A stretch of DNA of 25,133 bases from Bacillota bacterium (lineage in GTDB: Bacteria > Bacillota_E > Sulfobacillia > Sulfobacillales > Sulfobacillaceae). Positions within the stretch are counted from its first letter, which is position 1, and every line of letters starts with the position of its first letter. The stretch covers positions 1-25,133 of the forward strand of contig JAKADJ010000006.1 of assembly GCA_021820645.1 (NCBI GenBank), in the 5' to 3' direction. The position numbers and the translations under genes were made by a program. The notes beneath the pieces were generated by a model that saw only the letters and a list, made by a program, of their open reading frames with translations, was not told where the DNA came from and searched no databases. Of this stretch, positions 15,006-23,069 are shown one piece after another.

Positions 15006-17351
15006 TTACTGCCCTCGCAGGGAAACGCCTTGCTGTTTTAAGGCATCCACTACTTGGCGCACTTCTTGGTCAACCTCGACATCGGTCAGCGTTCGGGTCA
15101 TGGATTGGAATATCAATCGAATCGTCACCGATTTGCCAAAATCCCCGGCAAACACATCAATGAGGCGCATTTTTTGGAGATGGAGAGCCCCACTCTGGCT
15201 GACCGTCTTTATGATCGCCTGATAACTTAGGTTCGGACCCATCAAAGACAAGTCCCGAGACACATCGGGATAACGCGACGGTGCCAAGATAACCCCGCCT
15301 CTAGCTGGTGCACTGGGCACAATGGGAGACAGACTGATAACGCCGATACGTTTGGCGTGAAACTTCAGGCTCGCCAAGCGCGGACGAATTTCCCCAAGAT
15401 ATCCCACCAGTACGTCCGAGGCATTGTATAATGCCACGGAGCGGCCGGGATGCATGAAGTCCGGTATGGGACCCGAGGGATCTTCATGCAAGCCCAAATT
15501 CAACTGCCGATTGACCCATTCCAAGGCGCCCTTCAACCGGAAAATGCCAACATCAGCCGCCGGGGGATACTGCATGGCCACCTCCAGAACCTCGGCGACC
15601 GCCAGAGCCATCGGCTCAACGGGCAATCCATTGCGCTGATGGTAAACCGGCGCCAACTCAAAAATAGACACCGGCTGTTCTCGACGCCCGCGGTTGTATG
15701 CTAGCACTTCAAGGACGTTCGGGAGCAAGTCCCGGCGTAGCTCGGATTCCTCTTCGCGTAGGGGATTGGTCACCACCACCGGAGTCCCCTCAAAGCCTAA
15801 TCCAAGAACGTCCCGGGAGCGATCCCAAAAAGGTCGGGTAACCACTTCCCAATACCCTAATGCCGCCCACTTATCCCGAAGGTTTTCGTGGAAGCTCACC
15901 TCGCTATCCCGGGAACCGGGTCGTGTCGGGGTAGACGGGAGTGTCGCCCCAATTTGGTCAAATCCGCGGAGCCGGGCCACTTCCTCGCTCAAATCTTCGG
16001 TCGCCATCACGTCGTGACGATCCCAGGGAATTACCACAGAACGGTCTCGCACCTCAAACCGTAAGCGGCCAAGTCCTTCCTGAATTTGTTGATCAGACCA
16101 CGAAACGCCCAAAATCTGCCGGATTCGTTCGGGCTCGAACGCAATTTCTCGTCGGTTCGGCACCTTTCCCTGAAGAGTGCTGCGCTCGAGGCGAGTCGCG
16201 AGTCCCGAGACCTCCCTCAGTAGCCCAAGTGTGGCGTCGGCCGCAACCACAACCATACTCGGATCCGCGCCCTTACCATAGTGTTGGGCAGCATCCGATA
16301 CGATTCGATGCCGACGAGCACTCTTAAAAATTCCCGCCGCACTGAAATAGGCTGACTCTAAAAACACGTGTCGAGTGGTTGGCCTAACGCTCGCGCGATC
16401 TCCTCCCATGATGCCCGCAAGTGCAATGGGTCCTTTCTGATCCGCTATCACCAAATCTTCCGGAGTGAGTGTACATAAACTCCCGTCGAGCAAAGTCATG
16501 TTTTCTCCATCGGTCGCCCGACGTACCTCAATCGGCAACACCACGGCATCGGCATCGAACGCATGGAGTGGCTGGCCGATATCCCAAAGAACAAAATTCG
16601 TAATATCGACTACCGGGTGAATCAAACGGATTCCGATGCTTCGCAACAATACCTGCATCCAAAGCGGTGTGGTCCCATCACCCTCCAAACGCAACTCGGT
16701 CAAGCCATACACGGGGCACCCCATTGGGTCGACGATACCGACCAAGTTTCCGTCGGTTCCGTATCGAAATTCCCTACTGGGATCTCGAAACTGCAGGCCC
16801 AAGACGGCCGCAACCTCTCTCGCAATGCCTAGCACACTCTGGTCGAACACCGCGAGATTGGGCGTGAGTTCCAATTCGTAAAGAGTGTCGACACCGCCGA
16901 TTGCTTCGAGAAACGTCGTGCCTACGGGACGGTCTCCTCGATACACCCAAAGATCCCCACCTGCCTCTTGAAAGCCTAATTCGCTCGCCGAAAGCAACAT
17001 GCCTGGTGAGGGAATTCCTCGCATATTCACAGTATCCAAGATTCTTCCATCGGGTAATTGCGTACCTGGTGGAGCGTACCAGACATACTCACCAACCATG
17101 CCGTTAGATGCCCCCGTCACCACGTCGGTCATCGTGCCAGCTCGACCTTCGACCGTGACCACGGACAGATGATCCGCATTCGGGTGAGCCACCCGGGCAA
17201 CCACGCGCACCAGCTCCACTGCAGCAAAGTCCTGTCCCCATGATTCTTTGGCTGAAACTTCAATCCCCATTTGGATCAGAATAGACTCAATAACATATGG
17301 CTCTGGCACGTCCGGAAGATGGCGAGTAAGCCAACGATGGCTGAGTTTCAT
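15006..17351 (-). CDS. pheT: Phenylalanyl-tRNA synthetase beta subunit
   Basis: Forms the alpha2-beta2 PheRS; the beta subunit binds tRNA and edits mischarged Tyr-tRNA. Seen in order: N-terminal EMAP-like tRNA-binding domain (about 39-150, with ARVAHPNADHLSVV and MRGIPSPGMLLSASELG), and the B3/B4 editing region (about 200-390, with HPVVDITNFVLWDIGQPLHAFD). B5 (about 400-470), the catalytic-like core with VTNPLREEESELRRDLLPNVLEVLAYN, and a C-terminal FDX-ACB anticodon-binding domain (RYPDVSRDLSLM, about 690-781) follow. The 781 residues are slightly short. Unusually, the near-universal TPNRxDxLS segment reads ELTPNLAVFDQS (161-172), losing the Arg. ATG overlaps the pheS stop by four bases, giving tight coupling of the two subunits. 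Confidence 0.97.
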   Translation of the reverse strand: MKLSHRWLTRHLPDVPEPYVIESILIQMGIEVSAKESWGQDFAAVELVRVVARVAHPNADHLSVVTVEGRAGTMTDVVTGASNGMVGEYVWYAPPGTQLPDGRILDTVNMRGIPSPGMLLSASELGFQEAGGDLWVYRGDRPVGTTFLEAIGGVDTLYELELTPNLAVFDQSVLGIAREVAAVLGLQFRDPSREFRYGTDGNLVGIVDPMGCPVYGLTELRLEGDGTTPLWMQVLLRSIGIRLIHPVVDITNFVLWDIGQPLHAFDADAVVLPIEVRRATDGENMTLLDGSLCTLTPEDLVIADQKGPIALAGIMGGDRASVRPTTRHVFLESAYFSAAGIFKSARRHRIVSDAAQHYGKGADPSMVVVAADATLGLLREVSGLATRLERSTLQGKVPNRREIAFEPERIRQILGVSWSDQQIQEGLGRLRFEVRDRSVVIPWDRHDVMATEDLSEEVARLRGFDQIGATLPSTPTRPGSRDSEVSFHENLRDKWAALGYWEVVTRPFWDRSRDVLGLGFEGTPVVVTNPLREEESELRRDLLPNVLEVLAYNRGRREQPVSIFELAPVYHQRNGLPVEPMALAVAEVLEVAMQYPPAADVGIFRLKGALEWVNRQLNLGLHEDPSGPIPDFMHPGRSVALYNASDVLVGYLGEIRPRLASLKFHAKRIGVISLSPIVPSAPARGGVILAPSRYPDVSRDLSLMGPNLSYQAIIKTVSQSGALHLQKMRLIDVFAGDFGKSVTIRLIFQSMTRTLTDVEVDQEVRQVVDALKQQGVSLRGQ

Positions 17352-18400
17352 AGCGCGGGCCTCCCTGTGTAACGACTAAAACGGCTCAAAAACTCCAGAT
17401 CGTTCTGATATAAGAGGCGCAAATCGTCCAACTCGAAGATCCGCATAGCAAGCCGCTCTATTCCAAGTCCAAACGCAAACCCCGTAACCTGTTTGGGGTC
17501 GTATCCGCCATTACGAAGCACGACTGGATGGACCATCCCGGATCCCAGAATTTCGACCCAACCAGTGCCCTTGCAAACCCGGCAACCCGTTCCATTACAA
17601 GCGGCACAGGTGACATCTACTTCCATCGATGGCTCGGTAAACGGAAAATATGATGGACGAAACCGGGTACGGATGTCGCTACCCAGTAGGTCTTTGGTCA
17701 TGGCCAATAAGGTGCCCTGTAAATCAGCTAGGCTAATCTTGTGGTCTACTACGAGCCCCTCAATTTGATGGAACATCGGGGTGTGAGTCGGATCATCATC
17801 ACGGCGATAGACACGACCCGGTGCAATGATCTTCACCGGCAGTTGACCGGCCGCCGCTTGCATACCCCGAATTTGAACCGGGGAGGTGTGGGTTCTCAGC
17901 ACCAGGTTCGGGATATCCACAAAAAAAGAATCTTGCATGTCGCGCGCCGGATGATTCGGGGGAATGTTTAAAGCTTCAAAGTTATACCATTCGCTTTCCA
18001 CTTCGGGTCCATAGCTCAATGTAAATCCCATTCTGAGAAAAACATCCTCCACCAGCCGGCGCACCCGAGTTAAGGGGTGTAGCAGCGCTACGGCGGGCTC
18101 TATCCCGGGGATCGTCATATCTAGCCGTTCTTGTTCCAACTGGAGGATTTCCTCTTGGTTTTGCAGACGAGCCAATGCGTCGTCAATCATGGTCTCAATG
18201 GCCAGACGCACGCTATTCCACTGTTGCCCCGCCTGCCGGCGCTCTTCAACCGGGAGCAGAGCCACCCCTTTGAGGCGCGCCGTAATAATCCCCTTACGAC
18301 CGAGCCAAGCATTCCGAATTTCCTGGACCTGCAAAACGGTCGAGGCGTCTTGCAATTGCTCGCCTAGTTCCCTTAATTCGTCCGCGTTGTCTTCACCCAT
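17348..18400 (-). CDS. pheS: Phenylalanyl-tRNA synthetase alpha subunit
   Basis: Catalytic class II subunit of PheRS. Seen: N-terminal coiled coil (about 1-90), motif 1 HPLTRVRRLVEDVFLRMGF, motif 2 region LRTHTSPVQIRGM and GRVYRRDDDPTHTPMFHQIEGLVVD. The phenylalanine-pocket block FPFTEPSMEVDV follows, then the cysteine-rich insert CAACNGTGCRVCKGTGW common in bacterial PheS, and motif 3 GFAFGLGIERLAM. The 350 residues are normal. ATG at 18400 has AGGAGG seven bases upstream. Expression is controlled by the phenylalanine T-box directly upstream; pheT overlaps downstream. Confidence 0.98.
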   Translation of the reverse strand: MGEDNADELRELGEQLQDASTVLQVQEIRNAWLGRKGIITARLKGVALLPVEERRQAGQQWNSVRLAIETMIDDALARLQNQEEILQLEQERLDMTIPGIEPAVALLHPLTRVRRLVEDVFLRMGFTLSYGPEVESEWYNFEALNIPPNHPARDMQDSFFVDIPNLVLRTHTSPVQIRGMQAAAGQLPVKIIAPGRVYRRDDDPTHTPMFHQIEGLVVDHKISLADLQGTLLAMTKDLLGSDIRTRFRPSYFPFTEPSMEVDVTCAACNGTGCRVCKGTGWVEILGSGMVHPVVLRNGGYDPKQVTGFAFGLGIERLAMRIFELDDLRLLYQNDLEFLSRFSRYTGRPAL

Positions 18401-18439
18401 TGACTATCCTCCTATCACTGCACACACGCCAATACAAAT

Positions 18440-18465
18440 AAAAAACGCCCTCCCACTAAAGGGCG
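18440..18465 (-). terminator. Intrinsic terminator of the phenylalanine T-box
   Basis: Stem CGCCCT/AGGGCG (18446-18465) with an 8-base loop followed by a run of six U residues (18440-18445). It lies just after the T-box sequence and is mutually exclusive with the antiterminator, so it is conditional on tRNA-Phe charging. Confidence 0.9.
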
Positions 18466-18704
18466 AGACGTCTCGCGGTACCACCTTCATTCGAATGCCG
18501 CATGGCATTCCTCTTTACAGAGCAATAACGGCGCCAACCGGCAATCCCTACGCCCTTCCGTCCTTGTGCCGTGAAGGATTCAGAATCACGCTCCCTAGGG
18601 AACCTTCGCCACCTACCACGACGGGTTTTCAGCAGCCCCGTTCTCTGTCACGAGATAGTATGGGTACTTTCCTAGATCATCACTTTGACCCACTCATTAA
18701 CTTA
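18440..18704 (-). promoter_or_regulatory. T-box riboswitch, tRNA-Phe responsive, controlling pheST
   Basis: Senses uncharged tRNA-Phe and allows readthrough into pheS. The T-box core AGGTGGTACCGCG lies at about 18474-18486 and its bulge reads UGGU, which pairs with ACCA, fitting the A discriminator typical of tRNA-Phe. In Stem I, CUAGG (18671-18675) pairs with CCUAG (18595-18599) below the specifier loop. The 5' side of that loop carries the conserved AGUA-type sequence (AAAGUA), and the triplet directly above the 3' stem strand is UUC (18600-18602), a Phe codon. A terminator hairpin closes the element. Confidence 0.95.
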
Positions 18705-18710
18705 TCGCCG

Positions 18711-18739
18711 ATTATACTACATCTAACGGCACTTGGAAA
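18711..18739 (-). promoter_or_regulatory. Sigma-A-type promoter of the pheST T-box transcript
   Basis: Minus-strand TATAAT (18711-18716) preceded at 17 bases by TTTCCA (18734-18739, four of six consensus bases). The -10 overlaps the stop codon of the preceding methyltransferase gene. Transcription should start near 18704, at the base of Stem I. Confidence 0.65.
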
Positions 18740-19545
18740 ATTCCTGCTCGCCGTCTTTCCGACACCGCATGAAATAAAATTATCGAGCCCGCGACGGCGA
18801 CGTTCAACGAGTCAGCCGTAGGCGCCATCGGAATGTTCACACCCTCCCCATGCTCCGTAGCCCAGCGCAACCCATTACCCTCGTTGCCCAACACGATGAT
18901 GACAGATTGGGTCCAAGACACCGCGTCGTATGCGTGATGACCCGATACATCGGTGGTCCTCAGGGTCATCCCCTGCTCTACCGCCCGCTCCACCCAATCG
19001 TCCGGAAGGTGAAATATCGGCAACCGGAATACACTTCCGGCAGAAGCCCGTAAGGTTTTCGGGTTAAACACTTCGACCGTTCCTCGGGTAACGCCCAGCG
19101 CATGTGCCCCAGCCGCCTGGGCCGAGCGGATCAAAGTGCCAAGGTTGCCGGGATCTTGAACGGACTCGGCGACCACAAAGAGTGCCGGACCCACCGTCTC
19201 CGGAAAATAGTCTTGGTGCGGGAGTGACCAATCTACCACCGCCAGAATACCCTGGGAGGTCTCGACCCCAGAAACGCTGTCCAAAAGTCGGTCGGTCACG
19301 TACAGCATCCGCACAGATTGGGCTTGCAGACGTGCGATCACACTCTTGTTACGAGGGTCTGCCATGAATCGCGAACTATATACAACATAGCGAAAAGAGG
19401 CCCCTGAGGAGAGGGCCTCTTCCACAATACGGCGCCCCTCCACAACGGCCTGCCGACTCCGTTCGCGGAATTGCCGCGAAGAAAGCAGGTGGGCTACCGT
19501 CCGAATCATTTTGTTATCTGAAGTGTCTAATGGATGCAGAATCAC
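18712..19545 (-). CDS. TrmH/SpoU-family RNA 2'-O-methyltransferase
   Basis: SAM-dependent SPOUT methyltransferase acting on rRNA or tRNA ribose; the target cannot be read from sequence. Seen: an N-terminal substrate-binding domain (about 15-105, RQAVVEGRRIVEEAL). The three SpoU motifs are ESVQDPGNLGTLIRSAQAAG (127-146, motif 1 with the catalytic Arg), LGNEGNGL (219-226, motif 2) and ADSLNVAVAGSIILFHAV (244-261, motif 3), which form the trefoil knot. The 277 residues are normal. The GTG start at 19545 has AGGGG about six bases upstream. It follows rplT by 9 bases, the usual Firmicute arrangement of an rplT-linked SpoU gene upstream of pheS. Confidence 0.93.
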   Translation of the reverse strand: MILHPLDTSDNKMIRTVAHLLSSRQFRERSRQAVVEGRRIVEEALSSGASFRYVVYSSRFMADPRNKSVIARLQAQSVRMLYVTDRLLDSVSGVETSQGILAVVDWSLPHQDYFPETVGPALFVVAESVQDPGNLGTLIRSAQAAGAHALGVTRGTVEVFNPKTLRASAGSVFRLPIFHLPDDWVERAVEQGMTLRTTDVSGHHAYDAVSWTQSVIIVLGNEGNGLRWATEHGEGVNIPMAPTADSLNVAVAGSIILFHAVSERRRAGIFQVPLDVV

Positions 19546-19554
19546 CGAGATCCC

Positions 19555-19908
19555 CTACAGATTTTCTTTGGCTTTGGCCACCAGTGCCTTAAAACTGTCC
19601 ATGTCGCGCACCGCAAGGTCCGCGAGAACCTTCCGATCTAGACCAATCCCTGCTAGCTTTAAGCCATTCATAAATCGACTATAGGACAATCCGTTCAATC
19701 GTGCTGCAGCATTAATACGAGTAATCCACAATCGCCGAAAGTCTCCCTTACGCTTGCGACGATGTTGGTACGCATACCACAAACTATGCATAACCGCTTC
19801 ATTTGCAGGGCGAAATTGCCGAGACCGGGCTCCGCGATACCCGCGAGCCATTTTGAGAATCTTTTTGTGTCGGCGATGGCGGACCATACCGTTCTTCACT
19901 CGAGCCAT
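19555..19908 (-). CDS. rplT: 50S ribosomal protein L20
   Basis: Binds 23S rRNA early in 50S assembly and, in Firmicutes, also represses its own operon by acting on the infC leader. Seen: 117 residues, strongly basic extended N-terminus ([20 protein letters not shown], then [38 protein letters not shown]). The compact C-terminal domain ([42 protein letters not shown]) matches L20 throughout. Last gene of infC-rpmI-rplT, 32 bases after rpmI. Confidence 0.99.
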   Translation of the reverse strand: MARVKNGMVRHRRHKKILKMARGYRGARSRQFRPANEAVMHSLWYAYQHRRKRKGDFRRLWITRINAAARLNGLSYSRFMNGLKLAGIGLDRKVLADLAVRDMDSFKALVAKAKENL

Positions 19909-19940
19909 GAGCTTATCCCTCCAAGTACTAAATCAATGCC

Positions 19941-20138
19941 CTAGCCGTATGGCAGGAGCCGTTTCGTTCGATGCTGGTCTGCCTTCGACAACACGTCCGC
20001 ATTACGCAACCGACGTCGCCGTGTGGCGGATTTGTGCTCCAGCATGTGGTTTTTTCCGGCGCGATGGCGCTTGCCGAGTCCCGAGCTGGTCAATTTGATC
20101 CGTTTCCGAGCTCCGCGATGCGTCTTCATTTTTGGCAT
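19941..20138 (-). CDS. rpmI: 50S ribosomal protein L35
   Basis: Small basic large-subunit protein. Seen: [20 protein letters not shown], the typical N-terminus, then [18 protein letters not shown] and a KRLLPYG end; 65 residues, the normal length. ATG at 20138 is four bases after the infC stop, and its Shine-Dalgarno (GGGAGTG) lies inside the last infC codons, so translation is probably coupled. Confidence 0.99.
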   Translation of the reverse strand: MPKMKTHRGARKRIKLTSSGLGKRHRAGKNHMLEHKSATRRRRLRNADVLSKADQHRTKRLLPYG

Positions 20139-20142
20139 GATG

Positions 20143-20655
20143 TTACACTCCCTTTTTTGGTGCCAAGATCATTATCATAGCGCGGCCTTCAACCCGAGGA
20201 GGTCGTTCAACGACCGACACCTCAGCTACCGCTGCTGCCAATTTCTTCAAGGTCTCTTGACCAATGCTCGCGTGAACAATTTCCCGCCCTCGAAAGATCA
20301 TGGTGCATTTCACCTTATCTCCCTCAGCCAAGAACTTTTGAGCACTCCGGACCTTAACGTCAAAGTCATGATCTTCAATGGTGGGACGCATTTTAAGCTC
20401 CTTAACGCTGACCACCTTTTGCTTCTTACGAGATTCTCGATCTCGTTTGGCTTGTTCGTACTTAAACTTCCCGTAGTCCATTAGCCGACAGACCGGAGGA
20501 CGCGCAGTGGGAGACACTTCCACCAAGTCTACTCGGCGTTCCTGGGCCATGGCTAACGCGTCACGCAAGGCCACAATGCCGAGTTGTTCTCCTTCGTCAC
20601 CGACCAAGCGCACTTCACGAGCCCGGATCTCATCGTTTATGCGGAGATCTTTAAT
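20143..20655 (-). CDS. infC: Translation initiation factor IF-3 with ATT start codon
   Basis: IF-3 binds the 30S subunit, prevents premature 50S joining and rejects wrong start codons. Two domains are visible: an N-domain with [22 protein letters not shown] and [22 protein letters not shown] (linker helix), and a C-domain with [33 protein letters not shown] and a KGV end. No ATG, GTG or TTG gives the complete N-terminus; the first GTG (20613) would delete the conserved INDEIRARE residues. An ATT at 20653-20655 lies eight bases after GGAGGG and yields a start of (M)[10 protein letters not shown], giving 170 residues. infC uses AUU in E. coli and other bacteria so that IF-3 can reduce its own synthesis. 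First gene of infC-rpmI-rplT. Confidence 0.93.
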   Translation of the reverse strand: MKDLRINDEIRAREVRLVGDEGEQLGIVALRDALAMAQERRVDLVEVSPTARPPVCRLMDYGKFKYEQAKRDRESRKKQKVVSVKELKMRPTIEDHDFDVKVRSAQKFLAEGDKVKCTMIFRGREIVHASIGQETLKKLAAAVAEVSVVERPPRVEGRAMIMILAPKKGV

Positions 20656-20789
20656 GTCGCAATCCCTCCTTTTTTCCCAAACAAAAGAGCGAGGATAAAC
20701 TCCCCGCCCAAATAAAGAGCCAGATCGATTACCCTTTTGGCCAAGCCGGAGGGTGAGAAGCCAGCGCTTCTGCTTTGTTCGGTGGTTAT
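20656..20789 (-). promoter_or_regulatory. infC leader RNA, probable L20-type autoregulatory attenuator
   Basis: About 134 bases between the predicted transcription start and infC. It contains GCAGAAGCGCTGGCTTC upstream and a terminator-like hairpin (20689-20707) before the infC ribosome site. In Bacillus the infC-rpmI-rplT leader is attenuated by L20. The position and architecture here fit that model, but I have not verified the L20-binding structure. Confidence 0.6.
20679..20707 (-). terminator. Attenuator hairpin in the infC leader
   Basis: Minus-strand stem GCGGGGA/TCCTCGC (20689-20707, seven pairs including one G-U, 5-base loop) followed by TCTTTTGTTT. This is a credible conditional intrinsic terminator about 24 bases before the infC start region. 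Confidence 0.65.
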
Positions 20790-20795
20790 AGCCAT

Positions 20796-20825
20796 ATTGT
20801 ACCCAACTCTTGGCCCATACGTCAA
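20796..20825 (-). promoter_or_regulatory. Strong sigma-A-type promoter of infC-rpmI-rplT
   Basis: TTGACG (20820-20825) and TACAAT (20796-20801) on the minus strand, 18 bases apart, each five of six to consensus. It starts 23 bases before the thrS stop region ends, making the infC operon independent of the threonine T-box. Confidence 0.8.
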
Positions 20826-20847
20826 TACGTACCTTTGTCTGCGAGCA

Positions 20848-22746
20848 CTACGCCAGCGGCATCTCGGCTTCTTCCACCAACTCATGTAAGTAATCGGGCC
20901 ACGGCTTAGCACCGATGTCTCCCTCTTCTCGGGTACGTACCGAGACCGTATGATTGGTTTGGTCCCGGCCCCCTACCACCAACATCCGCGGGATCTTCGC
21001 TAACTGGGCTTCGCGAATTTTATAACCCATCTTCTGACTCCGCCCATCAACCTCAGACCGAATTCCGTGACGACTCAATTTACGCTGAATTTCTTCGGCA
21101 TAGGACACCTGTTGATCGGTAATCGGAATAATTACAGCCTGGACGGGGGCCAGCCAGAGCGGAAAAGCACCGGCATAATGCTCCACCAGAATCCCCAAAA
21201 ACCGCTCTAACGATCCCATGATAGCTCGGTGAATCATCACGGGCCGCTTAAATTCCCCATCGGCCGCAACGTAATGCAAGTCAAAGTTCTCGGGTGTTTG
21301 GAAGTCTAATTGGATGGTCGCCAATTGCCATCGGCGACCTAGCGAATCGATCGCCGCGATATCCAATTTAGGCCCATAAAACGCCCCGTCTTTCGGGTTA
21401 ATCTGATACTTTAAACCGCGATCCTGCAAAATTTGTTCGAGGTTGGCTTCCGCTTGGTTCCACACCGTTAGATCACCCATGTAATCGTCAGGACGCGTCG
21501 AAAACACGACTTCGTATACTAAACCAAACGCGCGATAGACCACGTCCACCAGATCCAAAATCCCAAACATTTCTTGGCTAATCTGATCCTGTCTAACAAA
21601 TAAGTGGGCATCATCTTGATGAAAACCACGCACGCGCATCAGTCCATGCAATGTCCCAGACCGTTCAAATCGAGATAGCGGCGAATATTCCGCGAACCGC
21701 ATCGGCAGATCCCGATACGAACGCGTATCCCCTTTAAACAATAAAGCGTGGCCAGGACAGTTCATCGGTTTAACCCCAAGCACTTCGGCCTCGCGCTCGA
21801 TGAGGAACATATCATCACGATAGTGGTCCCAATGACCCGATCGTTCCCACAATCCGACGCGATAAATCCATGGCGTTGCAACCTCTTGATATCCACGGTC
21901 GCGCTGGAGACGACGAGAAAATTCCTCGAGGGTCCGATACAGTTGGTGACCTTTAGGGTGCCAGAACGCAAATCCTGGAGCTTCCTCCCGAAAGCTGAAT
22001 AAGTCGAGGCTCGGTCCCAGTTTTCGGTGGTCGCGCTGCTTGGCCTCTTCGAGCCGGGACAGATGGGTCGCCAGATCCTCCTCCGTGGGGAATGACGTCC
22101 CGTAAATCCGGGTCATCATGGGGTTGGCCTCGTTCCCTCGCCAATAGGCACCTGACACACTGGTCAATTTTATCGCACGGATGAGACCCGTTTGGGGAAG
22201 ATGGGGACCAGAACACAGGTCGATGAAGTCCCCTTGGCGATACGCGGAAATTACGATGTCGTCAGGCAGTCCTTCGATAATTTGACGCTTGAACGACTCG
22301 GCCCGCTCCTCAAATAGGGCCAATGCTTCTTGGCGACTCAATTCTACGCGTTCAATGGGCAGGTTTTCATCAACAATAGCCTTCATCTCGCGTTCAATAC
22401 GGTCCAAGTCCCCTTCTTGCAGCGGTTCGGGTAGGGCAATATCGTAGTAAAATCCATCCTCTAAGGCTGGTCCCGTTCCTAGTTGTGCTTCGGGCCAGAG
22501 CCTCTTCACGGCCTGAGCCAACAAATGGGCGCTTGAATGACGAAACACATGTTGGCCGCTGGAATCGTCAAAGGTTAGCCACTTTAGGACTCCACCATGG
22601 AGGATCGGTCGTTTTAGGTCCAGCACCTGTCCATCTAGCCAGGCCGCGAGGACTCCGTCGGTTCCCTCCGACAACTCCCACGCTGAAATTCCAGGTGCCA
22701 CGGAACGGGCTTCTCCTTCAATTACTAGCTCTAGTTCGCTTGCCAT
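20848..22746 (-). CDS. thrS: Threonyl-tRNA synthetase
   Basis: Class II synthetase that charges tRNA-Thr and hydrolyses Ser-tRNA-Thr. Seen: N-terminal TGS domain (1-61), editing domain with H70xxxH74 (HSSAH) and CSGPH (178-182), and a catalytic domain with RDHRKLGPSLDLFSF (238-252). MNCPGH (328-333, zinc-binding Cys), the GRRWQLATIQLDFQTPENFDL block and a C-terminal anticodon-binding domain (LWLAPVQAVIIPITDQQVSYAEEI...) follow. The open frame continues 56 codons upstream into the T-box, but ATG at 22746 is right. AGGGAGGG lies seven to eight bases before it, the protein then starts MASELELVIEG like other ThrS, and its 632 residues match the family. Confidence 0.98.
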   Translation of the reverse strand: MASELELVIEGEARSVAPGISAWELSEGTDGVLAAWLDGQVLDLKRPILHGGVLKWLTFDDSSGQHVFRHSSAHLLAQAVKRLWPEAQLGTGPALEDGFYYDIALPEPLQEGDLDRIEREMKAIVDENLPIERVELSRQEALALFEERAESFKRQIIEGLPDDIVISAYRQGDFIDLCSGPHLPQTGLIRAIKLTSVSGAYWRGNEANPMMTRIYGTSFPTEEDLATHLSRLEEAKQRDHRKLGPSLDLFSFREEAPGFAFWHPKGHQLYRTLEEFSRRLQRDRGYQEVATPWIYRVGLWERSGHWDHYRDDMFLIEREAEVLGVKPMNCPGHALLFKGDTRSYRDLPMRFAEYSPLSRFERSGTLHGLMRVRGFHQDDAHLFVRQDQISQEMFGILDLVDVVYRAFGLVYEVVFSTRPDDYMGDLTVWNQAEANLEQILQDRGLKYQINPKDGAFYGPKLDIAAIDSLGRRWQLATIQLDFQTPENFDLHYVAADGEFKRPVMIHRAIMGSLERFLGILVEHYAGAFPLWLAPVQAVIIPITDQQVSYAEEIQRKLSRHGIRSEVDGRSQKMGYKIREAQLAKIPRMLVVGGRDQTNHTVSVRTREEGDIGAKPWPDYLHELVEEAEMPLA

Positions 22747-22780
22747 CTTTTGACCCTCCCTTGGGTTGGTGCCTAACAAC

Positions 22781-22806
22781 AAAAAACGCCCCCTAACTTG
22801 GGGACG
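22781..22806 (-). terminator. Intrinsic terminator of the threonine T-box
   Basis: Stem CGTCCCC/GGGGGCG (22787-22806, seven pairs with one G-U, 6-base loop) followed by six U residues (22781-22786), 35 bases before thrS. Confidence 0.9.
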
Positions 22807-23035
22807 GATCAAATCCGCGGTTCCACCGCCATATGCCTCGCATCCACAAGGGACTCGGGCTCTTGCTTCAGCGTTATCGGGCTGACCCGCTGTCTTTCCC
22901 GGCATAACCGGCACGAAAGCGTCTCAAAGGTGGTTGGTGCGGTGTCGCGCCTAGATCTCGTTTCAGCAGTGGAGATCCTCTCTAAAGGAGACACCCGTAC
23001 CTGGCCTCGTCATCGACAATATATAAACTCGCTAA
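22781..23035 (-). promoter_or_regulatory. T-box riboswitch, tRNA-Thr responsive, controlling thrS
   Basis: Senses uncharged tRNA-Thr. The T-box core GGTGGAACCGCGG is at 22815-22827 and its bulge UGGA pairs with UCCA, predicting a U discriminator. In Stem I, GGUGUC pairs with GACACC to form the arm above the specifier loop. A GGUAC sequence marks the 5' side of the loop, and the triplet at the expected 3' position is ACC (22932-22934), a Thr codon, followed by the usual purine. The neighbouring triplet (22929-22931) is also ACC, so either register gives Thr. The leader fills the whole ytxC-thrS gap. Confidence 0.95.
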
Positions 23036-23041
23036 GCGCAT

Positions 23042-23069
23042 CTTATAACGGGTTTCCTGCTCTTGTCAA
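23042..23069 (-). promoter_or_regulatory. Sigma-A-type promoter of the thrS T-box transcript
   Basis: Perfect TTGACA (23064-23069) and TATAAG (23042-23047) on the minus strand, 16 bases apart. The whole promoter lies in the last codons of the ytxC-like gene, whose stop overlaps the -10. Confidence 0.75.

Noticed and set aside
20637..20912. 91-codon minus-strand frame across the thrS end and infC leader, with a hydrophobic stretch
   Set aside because: It spans the infC promoter, attenuator and ribosome site; its internal ATG lies upstream of the predicted transcript start and the hydrophobic run is a by-product of the terminator sequence.
22747..22914. 56-codon N-terminal extension of thrS
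   Set aside because: It translates the T-box and terminator; the ATG at 22746 has a strong ribosome site and matches family N-termini.
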